A DNA stretch of 64,000 nt from Gemmatimonadota bacterium (GTDB lineage: Bacteria > Gemmatimonadota > Gemmatimonadetes > Gemmatimonadales > GWC2-71-9): the NCBI GenBank assembly GCA_016720805.1, contig JADKJZ010000011.1, forward strand, positions 1 through 64,000, in the 5' to 3' direction. The first letter of the stretch is position 1; each line of letters opens with the position of its first letter. The position numbers were made by a program, and so were the translations under genes. This document shows positions 1 through 7,732 of this stretch, in pieces. The notes beneath the pieces were generated by a model. It was not told the origin of the DNA and ran no database searches. It was given only the letters and a program-made list of their open reading frames with translations.

Positions 1-1
1 G

Positions 2-478
2 AGCGTGGGGCTGCAGCAGCTGCGCCAGGAGATCCTCGGCCCCGAGGCGTTCGACGAGGCGTTCCGCGAGTACGTCCGCCGCTGGGCCTACAAGCACCCG
101 ACCGCCGCCGACTTCTATCGCACGATGGAAGACGCCTCGGGTCGCCGCCTCGACTGGTTCTGGCGTGGCTGGTTCATCGAGAACGCGCGCTACGACCAGG
201 CGATCGAGTCGGTGGTCACCCGGCCGAACGGCACCACGCAGATCACCTTCGGCAACCGCGCCCGCGGCGTGCTGCCGATCCGCGCGCGCTTCACCTTCAG
301 CGACAACTCCACGCAGGACCTGGTCTACCCGGCCGAGGTGTGGAGCCTGAACAGCATGCGCTACCTGCGCAGCTTCACCTTCACCGGCAAGACGATTTCG
401 AAGGTCGAGATCGATCCGGAAGGACGCCTGGTGGATTTTGACCGCACCAACAACGTGTGGACGGCGGCGAAGCCGTAA
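2..478 (+). CDS. M1-family metallopeptidase, C-terminal fragment
   Basis: This is the last roughly 158 codons of a gene that begins before the window. The reading frame is open from base 2 and stops with TAA at 476-478. The zinc motif HEXXH is not in the visible part, so the call rests on the C-terminal layout: an alpha-helical stretch with HPTAADFYRTMED and DWFWRGW, then a beta-rich tail ending in VDFDRTNN. That layout is typical of the end of bacterial M1 aminopeptidase-like proteins, which trim N-terminal residues from peptides, often in the periplasm. It is followed by a heptamer hairpin and a convergent gene. A different gluzincin is possible. Confidence 0.6.
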   Translation, partial: SVGLQQLRQEILGPEAFDEAFREYVRRWAYKHPTAADFYRTMEDASGRRLDWFWRGWFIENARYDQAIESVVTRPNGTTQITFGNRARGVLPIRARFTFSDNSTQDLVYPAEVWSLNSMRYLRSFTFTGKTISKVEIDPEGRLVDFDRTNNVWTAAKP

Positions 479-496
479 CAGCGAACGGCGATTTGC

Positions 497-550
497 GGTG
501 AGGGGTGAGGAGTGAGGGGGGAACGACCCCCTGACCCCTCACCCCTCACC
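497..550. repeat. Heptamer inverted repeat, GGTGAGG type
   Basis: Three heptamers (GGTGAGG, GGTGAGG, AGTGAGG) are followed after a G-rich centre by the complementary series ending CCCCTCACCCCTCACC. The two arms pair over almost their whole length. The hairpin lies between two convergent genes and may act as a bidirectional terminator. It shares the period of seven and the mirrored layout with six other sites in the window. Confidence 0.75.
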
Positions 551-559
551 TTTTCCCGT

Positions 560-1051
560 TCACCCTTCGTTCGGCGGCCCCTGCACCGGCGGTGGTCCGA
601 TCGGCCGACCCTGTGCCGCGCGCGGGGTCATCTGCCCCCCGGCCCGGCCCCGGCCGCCCATCTGGCCGGCCATCGGGGCTCCGCCGACCGGAGCGGCGCC
701 GATCGCGCCGCCGCGGCGGCCACCGGCACCCGGACCGCGACCCTGCCCGCGGCCCTGACCCTTCCCAGCCTTCCGCGCATGCATCGCCTGGAACTGTTCC
801 GGCGTCAGGACCGCGCGCAGCGCGTCCTGGTGCTTCCGCTTGGCCGTGATCCGCTGGTCGTCCATCGCCCGCCGCGCGGCGCGCTGGTTGTCTTCGATGG
901 CCCGCAGCTTGGTGCGCTGCTCGGCGGTCAGATCGGGGAGTTGGGCACGCGCCATCCCGCCACGGGGGGCGGCCGGCGGAGCAGGGGTCTGTGCCGCCAT
1001 CGGGGTGGCGATCATGATGGCCGCGAGGGCCAAGTAGGGACGCATCGTCAT
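560..1051 (-). CDS. Spy/CpxP-like LTxxQ-motif periplasmic protein
   Basis: The 163-residue product starts with a Sec signal peptide (MTMRPYLALAAIMIATPMAAQ), so it is probably exported. The mature part has a helical region with two LTxxQ-type motifs (LTAEQ and LTPEQ) about 45 residues apart, the signature of the Spy/CpxP/CnrX family of periplasmic chaperones and metal-stress proteins. The last 65 residues are unusual for the family: low-complexity Gly/Arg/Pro/Met sequence with repeated GRGQ units. The ATG at 1051 is chosen because a GGAG lies 6-8 bases upstream and it gives a clean signal peptide; the frame is open further upstream to 1132. No operon partner is visible. Client and inducer are unknown. 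Confidence 0.6.
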   Translation of the reverse strand: MTMRPYLALAAIMIATPMAAQTPAPPAAPRGGMARAQLPDLTAEQRTKLRAIEDNQRAARRAMDDQRITAKRKHQDALRAVLTPEQFQAMHARKAGKGQGRGQGRGPGAGGRRGGAIGAAPVGGAPMAGQMGGRGRAGGQMTPRAAQGRPIGPPPVQGPPNEG

Positions 1052-1156
1052 AGGGTGCTCCGTGTCAGGCGGCTCTGCCGCGTTGGTGCATGGAGGACGC
1101 CCGGAGACTGGTGGCGTTAACGGGATCGCCACGCTCGGTTTGCAGTATCTTTCAGC

Positions 1157-2848
1157 ATGCTACTCCCCCTGCTTGCCGCCCTGATGGTCACCGCACGGCC
1201 CGACTCCACCCGCTTCGCGCTGGCGCTCCGGGCGACCGTCGACGCCCCGGCGGTCAGCAGTCTGCGGTGGGGCACCCTGGGCGACGTCCGTGAGGGGCTC
1301 CGCGGCGCCTATGATCGCCACGGCTGGCGGCCGCTCTGGAGCAGTGGCGGGAACCTGACACCTGCGGCCAAGGCGGTCCTGCGCGAGCTGCGCGAGTCGC
1401 GTGATCGCGGGCTCGACCCCGACGACTACGACGCCACCTGGCTCGAGGCCGAAGCCGGCAACCTCGGAGGCCGCAGCGACTCGCTGCGCGCCGTCTGGGA
1501 TCTGGCCCTCTCCGCCGCCACCGCGCGCTACGCCCTGGCGCTCGACCGCGGCCGCGTCGACCCGCGCGCGCTGCACGCCACCCTGCTGCTGGCCCGCGAT
1601 CCGTTCGACATCCCCGGGACACTGGTCTCGCTCGCCGCCTCGCCGAATCCGGTCCCGGCACTCCGTGCGCTCGAGCCGCCGTTCTATCACTACCGCCGCC
1701 TGGTCTCGGTGCTGCAGACCTATCGGCTGCTCGCCGCCGACTCGTCGCTCGCGGCACTGCCGGATATTCCTCGCGGCCTGCGGCCCGGTGCCGCCTACCC
1801 CGGTGCCCCGAAGCTCCGCCGCCTGCTCACGCTGCTCGGCGATCTCACCGACAGCAGCGCCGTGAACCGCGCAGTCGACGGCGACACCCTCTACGACGAC
1901 GCGCTCGCCAAGGCGATCAAGCACTTCCAGCGGCGGCAGGGCTTCGGTCCCGATGGCATCATCGGGGACTCGACCCGCCTGCGTCTGACGCGGACCTTCG
2001 CCTCGCAGGTGCGCCAGATCGAGCTCACGCTGGAGCGGTGGCGCTGGTTGCCGCGCGTCTTCTCTGCGCCGCCGATCATCGTGAACATCCCCGGCTTCCG
2101 CCTCTACGCGCTCCGCGGTCCGACCGATGCCGAGTCGGAAATGCTGACGATGGATGTGGTGGTGGGGAACGCGGTGAAGCACGACACGCCGTTGCTCGCG
2201 GTCGACCTCGTCGCGGTGCAGTTCCAGCCGCCGTGGAACGTGCCGACGTCGATTCAGCGCGAGGAGATCCGCCCCAAGGCGATCGCCGACTCCGGCTACC
2301 TCGCGAAGGAACAGTACGAACTGCTCGTCGGCGGCAAGGTCGTGGTGCCGACCGACTCGCTCATCCGGAAGATCGGCTACGGCGTCGCGGTCCGGCAGAA
2401 GCCCGGCACGCTGAATTCGCTTGGGCGCGTCAAGTTCGTGATGCCGAACAGCTCCGACATCTACCTGCACGACACGCCGGCTCGTGCGCTCTTCGCGCGG
2501 GTGCGTCGCGACTTCTCGCACGGCTGCATCCGCGTGTCGCTGCCGGCAACCCTTGCCGCTTTCCTGCTGCGCGACCAACCGAAGTGGCCGAGCGCCACGG
2601 TCGACTCCGCGATGGCAGGCGACTCCACCAAGCAGGTTCGCCTGACGAGTCGCATCCCCGTCTTCCTGGTGTACCAGACGGTGGAGGTGCGCGAGTCAGG
2701 CGAAGCGTTCTTCTATCGTGACATCTATGGCCACGACCGCGCGCTCGATCGTGCGCTGCGGAAGGGCTATCCCTACGTGAAGGAACCGACCGGGCTCAGC
2801 CTGTCGACCGCCCCCCGTATCCCGCCGTCAGGTCCACCACGTCCGTGA
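1157..2848 (+). CDS. L,D-transpeptidase, YcbB/LdtD type
   Basis: A 563-residue periplasmic enzyme that would form 3-3 cross-links in peptidoglycan or attach proteins to it. After a short hydrophobic N-terminus come an alpha-helical scaffold domain (roughly residues 40-210), a peptidoglycan-binding_1 repeat (about 220-280, with the DGIIGDSTRLRL pattern) and the YkuD catalytic domain. The catalytic signature SHGCIRVS is present, with the nucleophile near Cys457, preceded by the conserved YLHDTP. Length and order match E. coli LdtD (YcbB). Its 3' end overlaps the convergent MBL-rhodanese gene by 53 bp, so the two transcripts are complementary there. Confidence 0.9.
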   Translation: MLLPLLAALMVTARPDSTRFALALRATVDAPAVSSLRWGTLGDVREGLRGAYDRHGWRPLWSSGGNLTPAAKAVLRELRESRDRGLDPDDYDATWLEAEAGNLGGRSDSLRAVWDLALSAATARYALALDRGRVDPRALHATLLLARDPFDIPGTLVSLAASPNPVPALRALEPPFYHYRRLVSVLQTYRLLAADSSLAALPDIPRGLRPGAAYPGAPKLRRLLTLLGDLTDSSAVNRAVDGDTLYDDALAKAIKHFQRRQGFGPDGIIGDSTRLRLTRTFASQVRQIELTLERWRWLPRVFSAPPIIVNIPGFRLYALRGPTDAESEMLTMDVVVGNAVKHDTPLLAVDLVAVQFQPPWNVPTSIQREEIRPKAIADSGYLAKEQYELLVGGKVVVPTDSLIRKIGYGVAVRQKPGTLNSLGRVKFVMPNSSDIYLHDTPARALFARVRRDFSHGCIRVSLPATLAAFLLRDQPKWPSATVDSAMAGDSTKQVRLTSRIPVFLVYQTVEVRESGEAFFYRDIYGHDRALDRALRKGYPYVKEPTGLSLSTAPRIPPSGPPRP

Positions 2849-4172
2849 AACCCATCCGCTCCAGCACCGACGCGCCGATCGCCGAGCGCGCGCCGGCCTG
2901 ACAGTGGATGGCAAGCGGCGTCGTGCGGTCCAGCGCGTCGAGCGTCGTCGTCACCGTGCCGAGCGGATGCAGCTCGGCGCCGTCAAGATGGCCGGCGTTC
3001 CACTCATTCGGCTCGCGCAGGTCGATCACCAGGCGCCCGGCCGCCTGCATCGTCTCGGCGGCGTTGATGTCGCCCTTGGTGATCGTCGCGCGTGACCCCA
3101 CCAGCGCATCGAGGTCGAAGGCGCCGACGACACGGTCGAGGCCGATCGACGCGAGCGCTCGCTGCGCGTCGGACGCGGTAGCCGTGTCGGGGGCGATCAA
3201 CGCGATGTCCTGATCGTACCGCAACAGCCAGCCCGACCAGGTGGTGAACGACTTGCCGAGCGGGATGTTCAGCGTGCCGGCGGCATGCTGCGCGGCGTAT
3301 GCGGCCGCCGGGCGGAGGTCGACCACGACGCCATCGGCGATCCGTTGCGCGAGCGCACTGGCAGCGAGTGCCGCAGGCGCGCCACGCACGCCGAGCAGCG
3401 GCGCGCCCTCGCGGTTGATCCGCTTCATGGTGCCGAAGTAGGTCGGCGGCGACGGCTGCCCCTCGAGCACCGAGGCGACGAACGCCGCTTCGTCGTGAAT
3501 GCCGAACGCCCAATTGGTCCGCCGTTCGTAGCCCAGCGTGCTCGTGGGCATCGCGCCGAGCGCCTTGCCGCAGGCAGAGCCGGCGCCATGGCCCGGCCAG
3601 ATCTGCAGGTGATCGGGGAGTGACGCGGTGCGCTGCAGCGACCGGAAGAGGTCGCGCCCACCGGCCTCCATCGTCCCCACCACATGCGCGGCGCGCTCGA
3701 GCAGGTCGGGGCGGCCGACGTCTCCGACGAAGAGGAAGTCGCCCGACACCATCGCCACCGGGTCCTCGCTGCGCGCGGTGTCGGTCACGATGAAGACCAG
3801 GTGCTCCGGCGTGTGGCCGGGCGTGTGCCAGACATCGAGGCGCACGCCGCCCATCACGATCCGGTCGTTGTCGTGCAGCAGCGTCGCCCCGGCTTCGGCG
3901 GCGTACCCGTACTGCCAATCCTTCCCCCCTTCGGCGGAGAGGAGGAGGTGGGCGCCGCTCTGCGACGCGAGCTCGCGGGCGCCCGAGACGAAGTCGGCGT
4001 GAATGTGCGTCTCCGTGACGCGGGTGATGCGCACCCCTTCCTGCGCCGCGGCTTCGAGGTATTGGGCCACATCGCGCGCGGGATCGATCACGATCGCCTC
4101 GCCGGTGCGCTGGCAGCCGATCAGGTACGACGCCTGGGCGAGACGGTCATCATAGAAACGACGGACGAGCAT
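2796..4172 (-). CDS. CstB-like persulfide dioxygenase-rhodanese
   Basis: A 458-residue cytosolic fusion. Residues 1-240 are an ETHE1-type metallo-beta-lactamase domain with THIHADFVSG near residue 55, HTPGH at 116-120 and GDFLFVGDVGRPDL near 145-156, the ligands of the single iron in persulfide dioxygenases. A first rhodanese-like domain follows (about 265-350) without an active-site cysteine. A second (about 360-458) has the active loop CQAGARS with Cys424. This MBL / inactive rhodanese / active rhodanese order is that of CstB, which converts low-molecular-weight persulfides to thiosulfate. It lies 24 bp downstream of a TSUP transporter on the same strand, so the pair is probably one sulfide-detoxification operon. 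Substrate preference is inferred. Confidence 0.85.
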   Translation of the reverse strand: MLVRRFYDDRLAQASYLIGCQRTGEAIVIDPARDVAQYLEAAAQEGVRITRVTETHIHADFVSGARELASQSGAHLLLSAEGGKDWQYGYAAEAGATLLHDNDRIVMGGVRLDVWHTPGHTPEHLVFIVTDTARSEDPVAMVSGDFLFVGDVGRPDLLERAAHVVGTMEAGGRDLFRSLQRTASLPDHLQIWPGHGAGSACGKALGAMPTSTLGYERRTNWAFGIHDEAAFVASVLEGQPSPPTYFGTMKRINREGAPLLGVRGAPAALAASALAQRIADGVVVDLRPAAAYAAQHAAGTLNIPLGKSFTTWSGWLLRYDQDIALIAPDTATASDAQRALASIGLDRVVGAFDLDALVGSRATITKGDINAAETMQAAGRLVIDLREPNEWNAGHLDGAELHPLGTVTTTLDALDRTTPLAIHCQAGARSAIGASVLERMGFTDVVDLTAGYGGRSTG

Positions 4173-4196
4173 CGAACGACTCCTGGCAAGACGACG

Positions 4197-5039
4197 TCAA
4201 TGGCGCAGTTCACTCACCATGAGGAACGTGGCGAGCAGCAGCAGAAGTATGGCGAAGGCACGGGTCAGGGTGCGAGCGGCGATGTGCGGGGCGAGCCGGG
4301 TTCCGGCCACCATGCCGACCAGGCCGGCGGCTGTCACCGCTGCGGTGAGCGGCAGGTCGAGGCTCACCTGGCCGATCCACCCCGCGCCGGCCGAGGCGGT
4401 GTTGAGGGCGATCACCGCCAGGGACGTCGCCGTCGCCGCGGCCATCGGCAGCCCCAGGACGCCGCTCAGCGCAGGAACGATGAGGAAGCCACCACCCACC
4501 CCCACCAGCCCCGTCAGGACCCCCACCGCCGCCGCTGCGGCCACGATGCGGGGCAGCGAGGCGCTGGCGGTGCTGGTGGTCGGCTGGGCGCCGCCTCCCA
4601 TCCGGTTGGCGCGCCGCCACATCGCCGTCGCCGCAGCGAGCATCGTCGCCGCGAAGAGGATCATGCGGGGAGTGTCGGCGATCCCGGTGCCGAGCCGGGC
4701 CGCGAGGAACGAGGAGGTCATCGCGACCGCCGCGAAGCCCGCCACGGTCCGGAGCTGCAGCTGCCCGGCGCGCCAGCGGCTGAACGCCCCCACCGCCGCG
4801 GTGATCCCCACCACCGGGAGCGACATCGGGACCGCCACGCCGGGGGCGATCCCCAGCAGGTGGACCAGAACGGGTACGGCGAGGATCGATCCGCCGCCGC
4901 CGAGGAGTCCCAGCGCCAGGCCGACCGCGACGAATCCGAGCAAGCCGATGAACTGCAGGAGTAACCTCGGGGCGGGGTAGGTGGGTCCCTCAGAGGCGGG
5001 TACGCTACCCCGCGCCCCGGGGGGAGGCAAGACCGCCAC
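4197..5039 (-). CDS. TSUP (TauE/SafE) family anion transporter
   Basis: A hydrophobic protein of up to 280 residues with about eight membrane segments in two homologous halves, each opening with a glycine-rich helix (LGLLGGGGSILAVP near residue 42 and TGLVGVGGGFLIVPAL in the second half), the signature of the TSUP/TauE family. Members export sulfite, thiosulfate or organosulfonates. The gene sits directly upstream of the CstB-like enzyme and would plausibly remove its thiosulfate or sulfite product. The start is uncertain: the GTG at 5039 gives a Pro-rich N-terminal tail, and the first membrane segment starts only near residue 27, so an internal start is possible. The divergent MarR gene begins 40 bp away, leaving room for a shared regulatory region. 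Confidence 0.85.
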   Translation of the reverse strand: MAVLPPPGARGSVPASEGPTYPAPRLLLQFIGLLGFVAVGLALGLLGGGGSILAVPVLVHLLGIAPGVAVPMSLPVVGITAAVGAFSRWRAGQLQLRTVAGFAAVAMTSSFLAARLGTGIADTPRMILFAATMLAAATAMWRRANRMGGGAQPTTSTASASLPRIVAAAAAVGVLTGLVGVGGGFLIVPALSGVLGLPMAAATATSLAVIALNTASAGAGWIGQVSLDLPLTAAVTAAGLVGMVAGTRLAPHIAARTLTRAFAILLLLLATFLMVSELRH

Positions 5040-5078
5040 CAGGTTGACGATCGGGCAGGACGGGTCGTCCTTTCAGGG

Positions 5079-5570
5079 ATGGCCAATCCCCCCCCTGATG
5101 GCAGCCGGACGCTCCTCGAGGAGCTGCAGCAATCGCGGCCGTTTCGTTCGCCCGGACAGGAGGCGATTCTCGGCATTGCCCGGACGGCCTCCCTGATCAA
5201 CCGCTTCACCACCGCGCTCCTCGCGCCGGAGGGGATCTCCGGCTCACAGTACAACGTGCTCCGCATCCTCCGCGGCGCCGGCGAGGCGGGGCTGCCGACG
5301 CTCGCGATCCGCGACCGGATGGTCGACCCCGCGGCCGCAATCACCCGGCTGGTCGAGAAGCTCTACGACGCCGGCCTGGTGGCTCGGGACCGCGGCGACG
5401 GCGATCGGCGCCAGGTCGTCTGCCGGATCAACGACGCCGGCCTCGCGCTGCTGGCCCGTCTGGACCCTGCGGTGGCCGAGGCGGAGGAAACCATCGCCGG
5501 GGCCTGCTCGGAGGCGGAATTGCGCCAGCTGAACGCCCTGCTGACGACGATCCGGAGGAGCCTCGGCTGA
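5079..5570 (+). CDS. MarR-family transcriptional regulator
   Basis: A 163-residue protein with the MarR winged-helix fold: an N-terminal dimerisation helix, the SQYNVLRILRGAG helix, a recognition helix around MVDPAAAITRLVEKLYDAG, and the wing motif DRGDGDRRQVVCRI (the DxRxxR wing of MarR proteins). MarR dimers usually repress nearby genes until a small molecule or oxidant releases them. It is divergent from the TSUP/CstB-like pair and 120 bp upstream of doxX. An ATATGT-N10-ACATAT palindrome overlaps the doxX promoter and is the obvious operator candidate. The ATG at 5079 lacks a strong ribosome-binding site. Confidence 0.9.
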   Translation: MANPPPDGSRTLLEELQQSRPFRSPGQEAILGIARTASLINRFTTALLAPEGISGSQYNVLRILRGAGEAGLPTLAIRDRMVDPAAAITRLVEKLYDAGLVARDRGDGDRRQVVCRINDAGLALLARLDPAVAEAEETIAGACSEAELRQLNALLTTIRRSLG

Positions 5571-5601
5571 TCGGCTTGGGGGGCTTTTTCTGGTCTGCCC
5601 A

Positions 5602-5640
5602 ATATGTGTTATTGACAACATATCGCTAGTCAACTATAGT
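5602..5640 (+). promoter_or_regulatory. doxX promoter with overlapping MarR-type operator
   Basis: TTGACA (5612-5617), a 17-base spacer and TATAGT (5635-5640) make a near-consensus housekeeping-sigma promoter pointing at doxX, 51 bases before its ATG. An AT-rich inverted repeat, ATATGT-N10-ACATAT (5602-5623), covers the -35 box, and a smaller palindrome TAGTCAACTA sits at the -10 (5627-5636). The low local GC stands out in this genome. Binding there would block polymerase, which suits repression by the adjacent MarR protein; the link to that regulator is inferred. Confidence 0.75.
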
Positions 5641-5690
5641 TCCGGTCGTCGCTCCTGACTGTCGATTCATTCGTTCCCGTGAGGGCTGCC

Positions 5691-6236
5691 ATGTTCCGCT
5701 CGCTGATGCGCACCACCAACGACATCGTCCCGTTCATTGCCCGGATCACCCTGGCGCTCTTCATCCTGCCGCACGGCCTGCAGAAGTCGGCCGGTCTCTT
5801 CGGCGGCTACGGCATCGCCGGGACGGTGGGCTTCATGGAGTCGGTCGGCGTCCCGACGGCGCTCGCCTACGTCGCCATTGCGGTGGAATCAATTGGCGGG
5901 ATCGCGTTGCTGTTCGGCGTCTTCGGTCGGCTGGCCGCCGCCGCCCTCGGCGTGCAGATGATCACGGCCGCCCTGATGATGCACCGTGCCTCGTTCTTCG
6001 TCGGGCAGCAGGGCGGCGGCTTCGAGCTGCATCTGCTGGCCGTCGGCCTCGCGCTGATCGTGCTGCTGAAGGGGAGCGGGCGGTGGAGCGTGGATGGCGC
6101 TACGGGGGGAGGAGGAAAAAAGAAGAAGGGAAAGAAGAAAGGGGGGGGGGGGGGGGGGGGGCGCGGCGGGCCCCGCCCCGCGGGGGCGGGGCGGCCCCCT
6201 TCGCCAGCGCCTCGTTCAACACCTTCGCCAATCTGA
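5691..6236 (+). CDS. DoxX-family membrane protein, 3' end damaged
   Basis: The first about 140 residues are a DoxX protein: four membrane segments, LALFILPHGLQKSAGLFGGYG near the start, AIAVESIGGIALLFGVFGR in the middle, and the usual closing GSGRWSVDGA. DoxX proteins are small inner-membrane proteins linked to thiol and quinone redox balance, which fits the sulfide-detoxification neighbours. The start is the ATG at 5691 behind GAGGG; a GTG at 5679 is also in frame. After residue about 141 the frame runs into a purine tract, a run of 21 G and a GC hairpin, giving meaningless Gly/Lys/Pro sequence to 6236. The true stop is most likely near 6115 and lost in bad sequence. Confidence 0.8.
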   Translation: MFRSLMRTTNDIVPFIARITLALFILPHGLQKSAGLFGGYGIAGTVGFMESVGVPTALAYVAIAVESIGGIALLFGVFGRLAAAALGVQMITAALMMHRASFFVGQQGGGFELHLLAVGLALIVLLKGSGRWSVDGATGGGGKKKKGKKKGGGGGGGRGGPRPAGAGRPPSPAPRSTPSPI

Positions 6237-6996
6237 CGCTCGCCCGCAGTACGCGATCCTCGAGGATCACGCGCACCTTGGCGAGGTAGCTCGGATCGAC
6301 GTCCAGGGAGGTCGGCAGGAAGGGGTAGGCCACATCGCGCGCCACGTCGTGGGATTCCATGGCCCAGTCCACGATCGAGCCGCGGGTGAGGGTCGCGAGA
6401 TCGCCGCGCTGGTCGAGGGTGCGGCCGATCTCGACGACAAACCGCTCCTCCGGGACCCCGGTCGCCACCAACAGGCCGGTGTCCCAGATCGAGTGCAGCG
6501 TCCACGGCTTGCCGGCCCAGGTCAGCTTCACGTCGTTGCCGCCGCGGTCGCCGCGATCGCCGACATGCAGCGGCTGATGCATGTCGCCCATCAGGTGCAC
6601 CACCCACTTCAGTGCCTCGGCCCGTTCGCTGCGCGGCTTGGAGCGATCGCGCAGGATGGCGATCTCCTTCTCCAGCATGGCGATCACGCAGGCGCCGTCC
6701 GGGCAGACCGTCTTCGGCCGATAGACCGAGTCCCAGATCGGGATGTTGACGTAGTGCCATGGGCCGGTTTCGGGCCGCGAGGGGCGAATGCTGTCGGCCC
6801 AGGAGGCGACCGAGGCGAGCGTTTCACCCGGAATCAGGTCCCGCACGGCAAGGCGCGCGGCCGGCGTCAGCCGCGCCGCGGCCACCCGAGCGATGATCCG
6901 GTGCCCGAGCTGGCCCCAGAAGGCGTCGTCGTGGTCGGCGCGGGCCGGGGTGGCCGCACCCAACAGCAGCATGATGGCAAGGACGCAACGACGCAT
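6100..6996 (-). CDS. S1/P1-type nuclease, 3' end damaged
   Basis: A secreted zinc nuclease acting on single-stranded nucleic acid. A signal peptide (RRCVLAIMLLLGAATPARA) is followed by FWGQLGHRIIA, WADSIR, PWHYVNIP, HLMGDMHQPLHVGD, GGNDVKL and LHSIWDT, which supply the Trp/His/Asp zinc ligands of the S1/P1 family. In S1/P1 enzymes the Trp is usually the mature N-terminus; here a few residues (DHDDAF) separate it from the predicted cleavage site. The ATG at 6996 is chosen over the GTG at 7005 because GGAG lies 8 bases upstream of it. The last natural sequence is VRLAKVLNEALAKGA, where the family usually ends; the remaining 30 or so residues are translation of the GC hairpin, the poly-G run and the purine tract. 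Confidence 0.85.
   Translation of the reverse strand: MRRCVLAIMLLLGAATPARADHDDAFWGQLGHRIIARVAAARLTPAARLAVRDLIPGETLASVASWADSIRPSRPETGPWHYVNIPIWDSVYRPKTVCPDGACVIAMLEKEIAILRDRSKPRSERAEALKWVVHLMGDMHQPLHVGDRGDRGGNDVKLTWAGKPWTLHSIWDTGLLVATGVPEERFVVEIGRTLDQRGDLATLTRGSIVDWAMESHDVARDVAYPFLPTSLDVDPSYLAKVRVILEDRVLRASVRLAKVLNEALAKGAAPPPRGGARRAPPPPPPLSSFPSSFFLLPP
6141..6161. other. Run of 21 G, probable sequencing artefact
   Basis: Twenty-one consecutive G follow a purine-only stretch (about 6106-6140) and precede a very GC-rich hairpin. Two-colour sequencers report G when signal is lost, which fits a polymerase stalling at the hairpin. Both neighbouring genes lose their natural stops exactly here. A 26-G run inside aroC has the same character. 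Confidence 0.8.
6168..6199. terminator. GC-only hairpin between convergent genes
   Basis: GGGCCCCGCCCC (6168-6179) pairs with the following GGGGCGGGGC...GGCCCC arm with one interruption, giving a stem of about 12 bp. It lies where the ends of doxX and the nuclease gene converge, so it may be their shared terminator. There is no T-tract, and the sequence is next to doubtful bases. Confidence 0.45.
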
Positions 6997-7132
6997 CGAA
7001 CGCACTCCGGCGAGGGGTCAGGCGGCGCCTCGACGGCGACGCTGACAGATTCTAGTCGATTCGCGGGGTCGGCGTGTGCAGGGTCTCCCGACCGTGACGT
7101 CCACCCCTTCCCCTGATCCGGAGTCACCGCCC

Positions 7133-7732
7133 GTGCGTCTTTCGATGCTGCCGTTCCTCGTGCTGCTGGCCACCACGCCCCTGGCCGCGCAGGACAACAT
7201 CACGCCGAACGGCTCCCGCATCACGACGCCCGGGGTCACACGCGCCTCGGCGACGGTGGACTCCGTCTTCGTCGAGAAGCGCAGTACCCAGGGGCGCGTC
7301 GATGTCGGCGACTTCACCGCCTACCTGCTCGCCCGCCTCGGCGTCCCGCCATTCTCCGATTCCCTCGCCTTCCTGGTCACCTCCGACAGCAGCCGCATCC
7401 GCATTCGCGGCCGCCTGATGGATTTCCCTCCCGAAGCGCGCGCCGAGCTCGGACCGATCTTCTCCTTCGTCGATTCGACGTCGTCGTTCATGGCGGAGCT
7501 CTCGATGCCGCAGCGTGACAACGGCGTGATGCGCTTCCGCCTCGAGCGGCTGCTGGTGCGCGACATCGCGCTGCCGGAATTCCTCTTCCTGCCGGCGCTC
7601 GCCGAGTACGCGCGCCGCTATCCGGTGCTCACCGCCGGCGGGCGTGAATTCCTGGTGGCGATGCCGGCGGAGGCGAGGGTGGGGATCGGGGCGAATGTGC
7701 TGGAGCTGGTGATGCCGAAGAAGAAGTCTTGA
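7133..7732 (+). CDS. Exported protein of unknown function
   Basis: I do not recognise this 199-residue protein. It begins with a clear signal peptide (VRLSMLPFLVLLATTPLAAQ, cleavage after ALAAQ or LAA), so it is periplasmic or outer-membrane associated. The mature part has short beta-strand-like segments (SDSLAFLVTSDSSRIRIRGRLMDFP, MRFRLERLLVRDIALPEF) and a basic tail ending PKKKS. It contains no cysteine. The GTG at 7133 is chosen because GGAG lies nine bases upstream and the signal peptide follows directly; the frame is open to 7076. The pattern of alternating strands could suit a lipid-binding or adhesin-like fold, but this is a guess. It is divergent from the nuclease gene, with 136 bp between the starts. 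Confidence 0.6.
   Translation: MRLSMLPFLVLLATTPLAAQDNITPNGSRITTPGVTRASATVDSVFVEKRSTQGRVDVGDFTAYLLARLGVPPFSDSLAFLVTSDSSRIRIRGRLMDFPPEARAELGPIFSFVDSTSSFMAELSMPQRDNGVMRFRLERLLVRDIALPEFLFLPALAEYARRYPVLTAGGREFLVAMPAEARVGIGANVLELVMPKKKS

Noticed and set aside
6141..6161. G-quadruplex or phase-variable poly-G tract
   Set aside because: The run coincides with loss of both gene ends and with a purine smear; the same type of run breaks aroC. Artefact is simpler.
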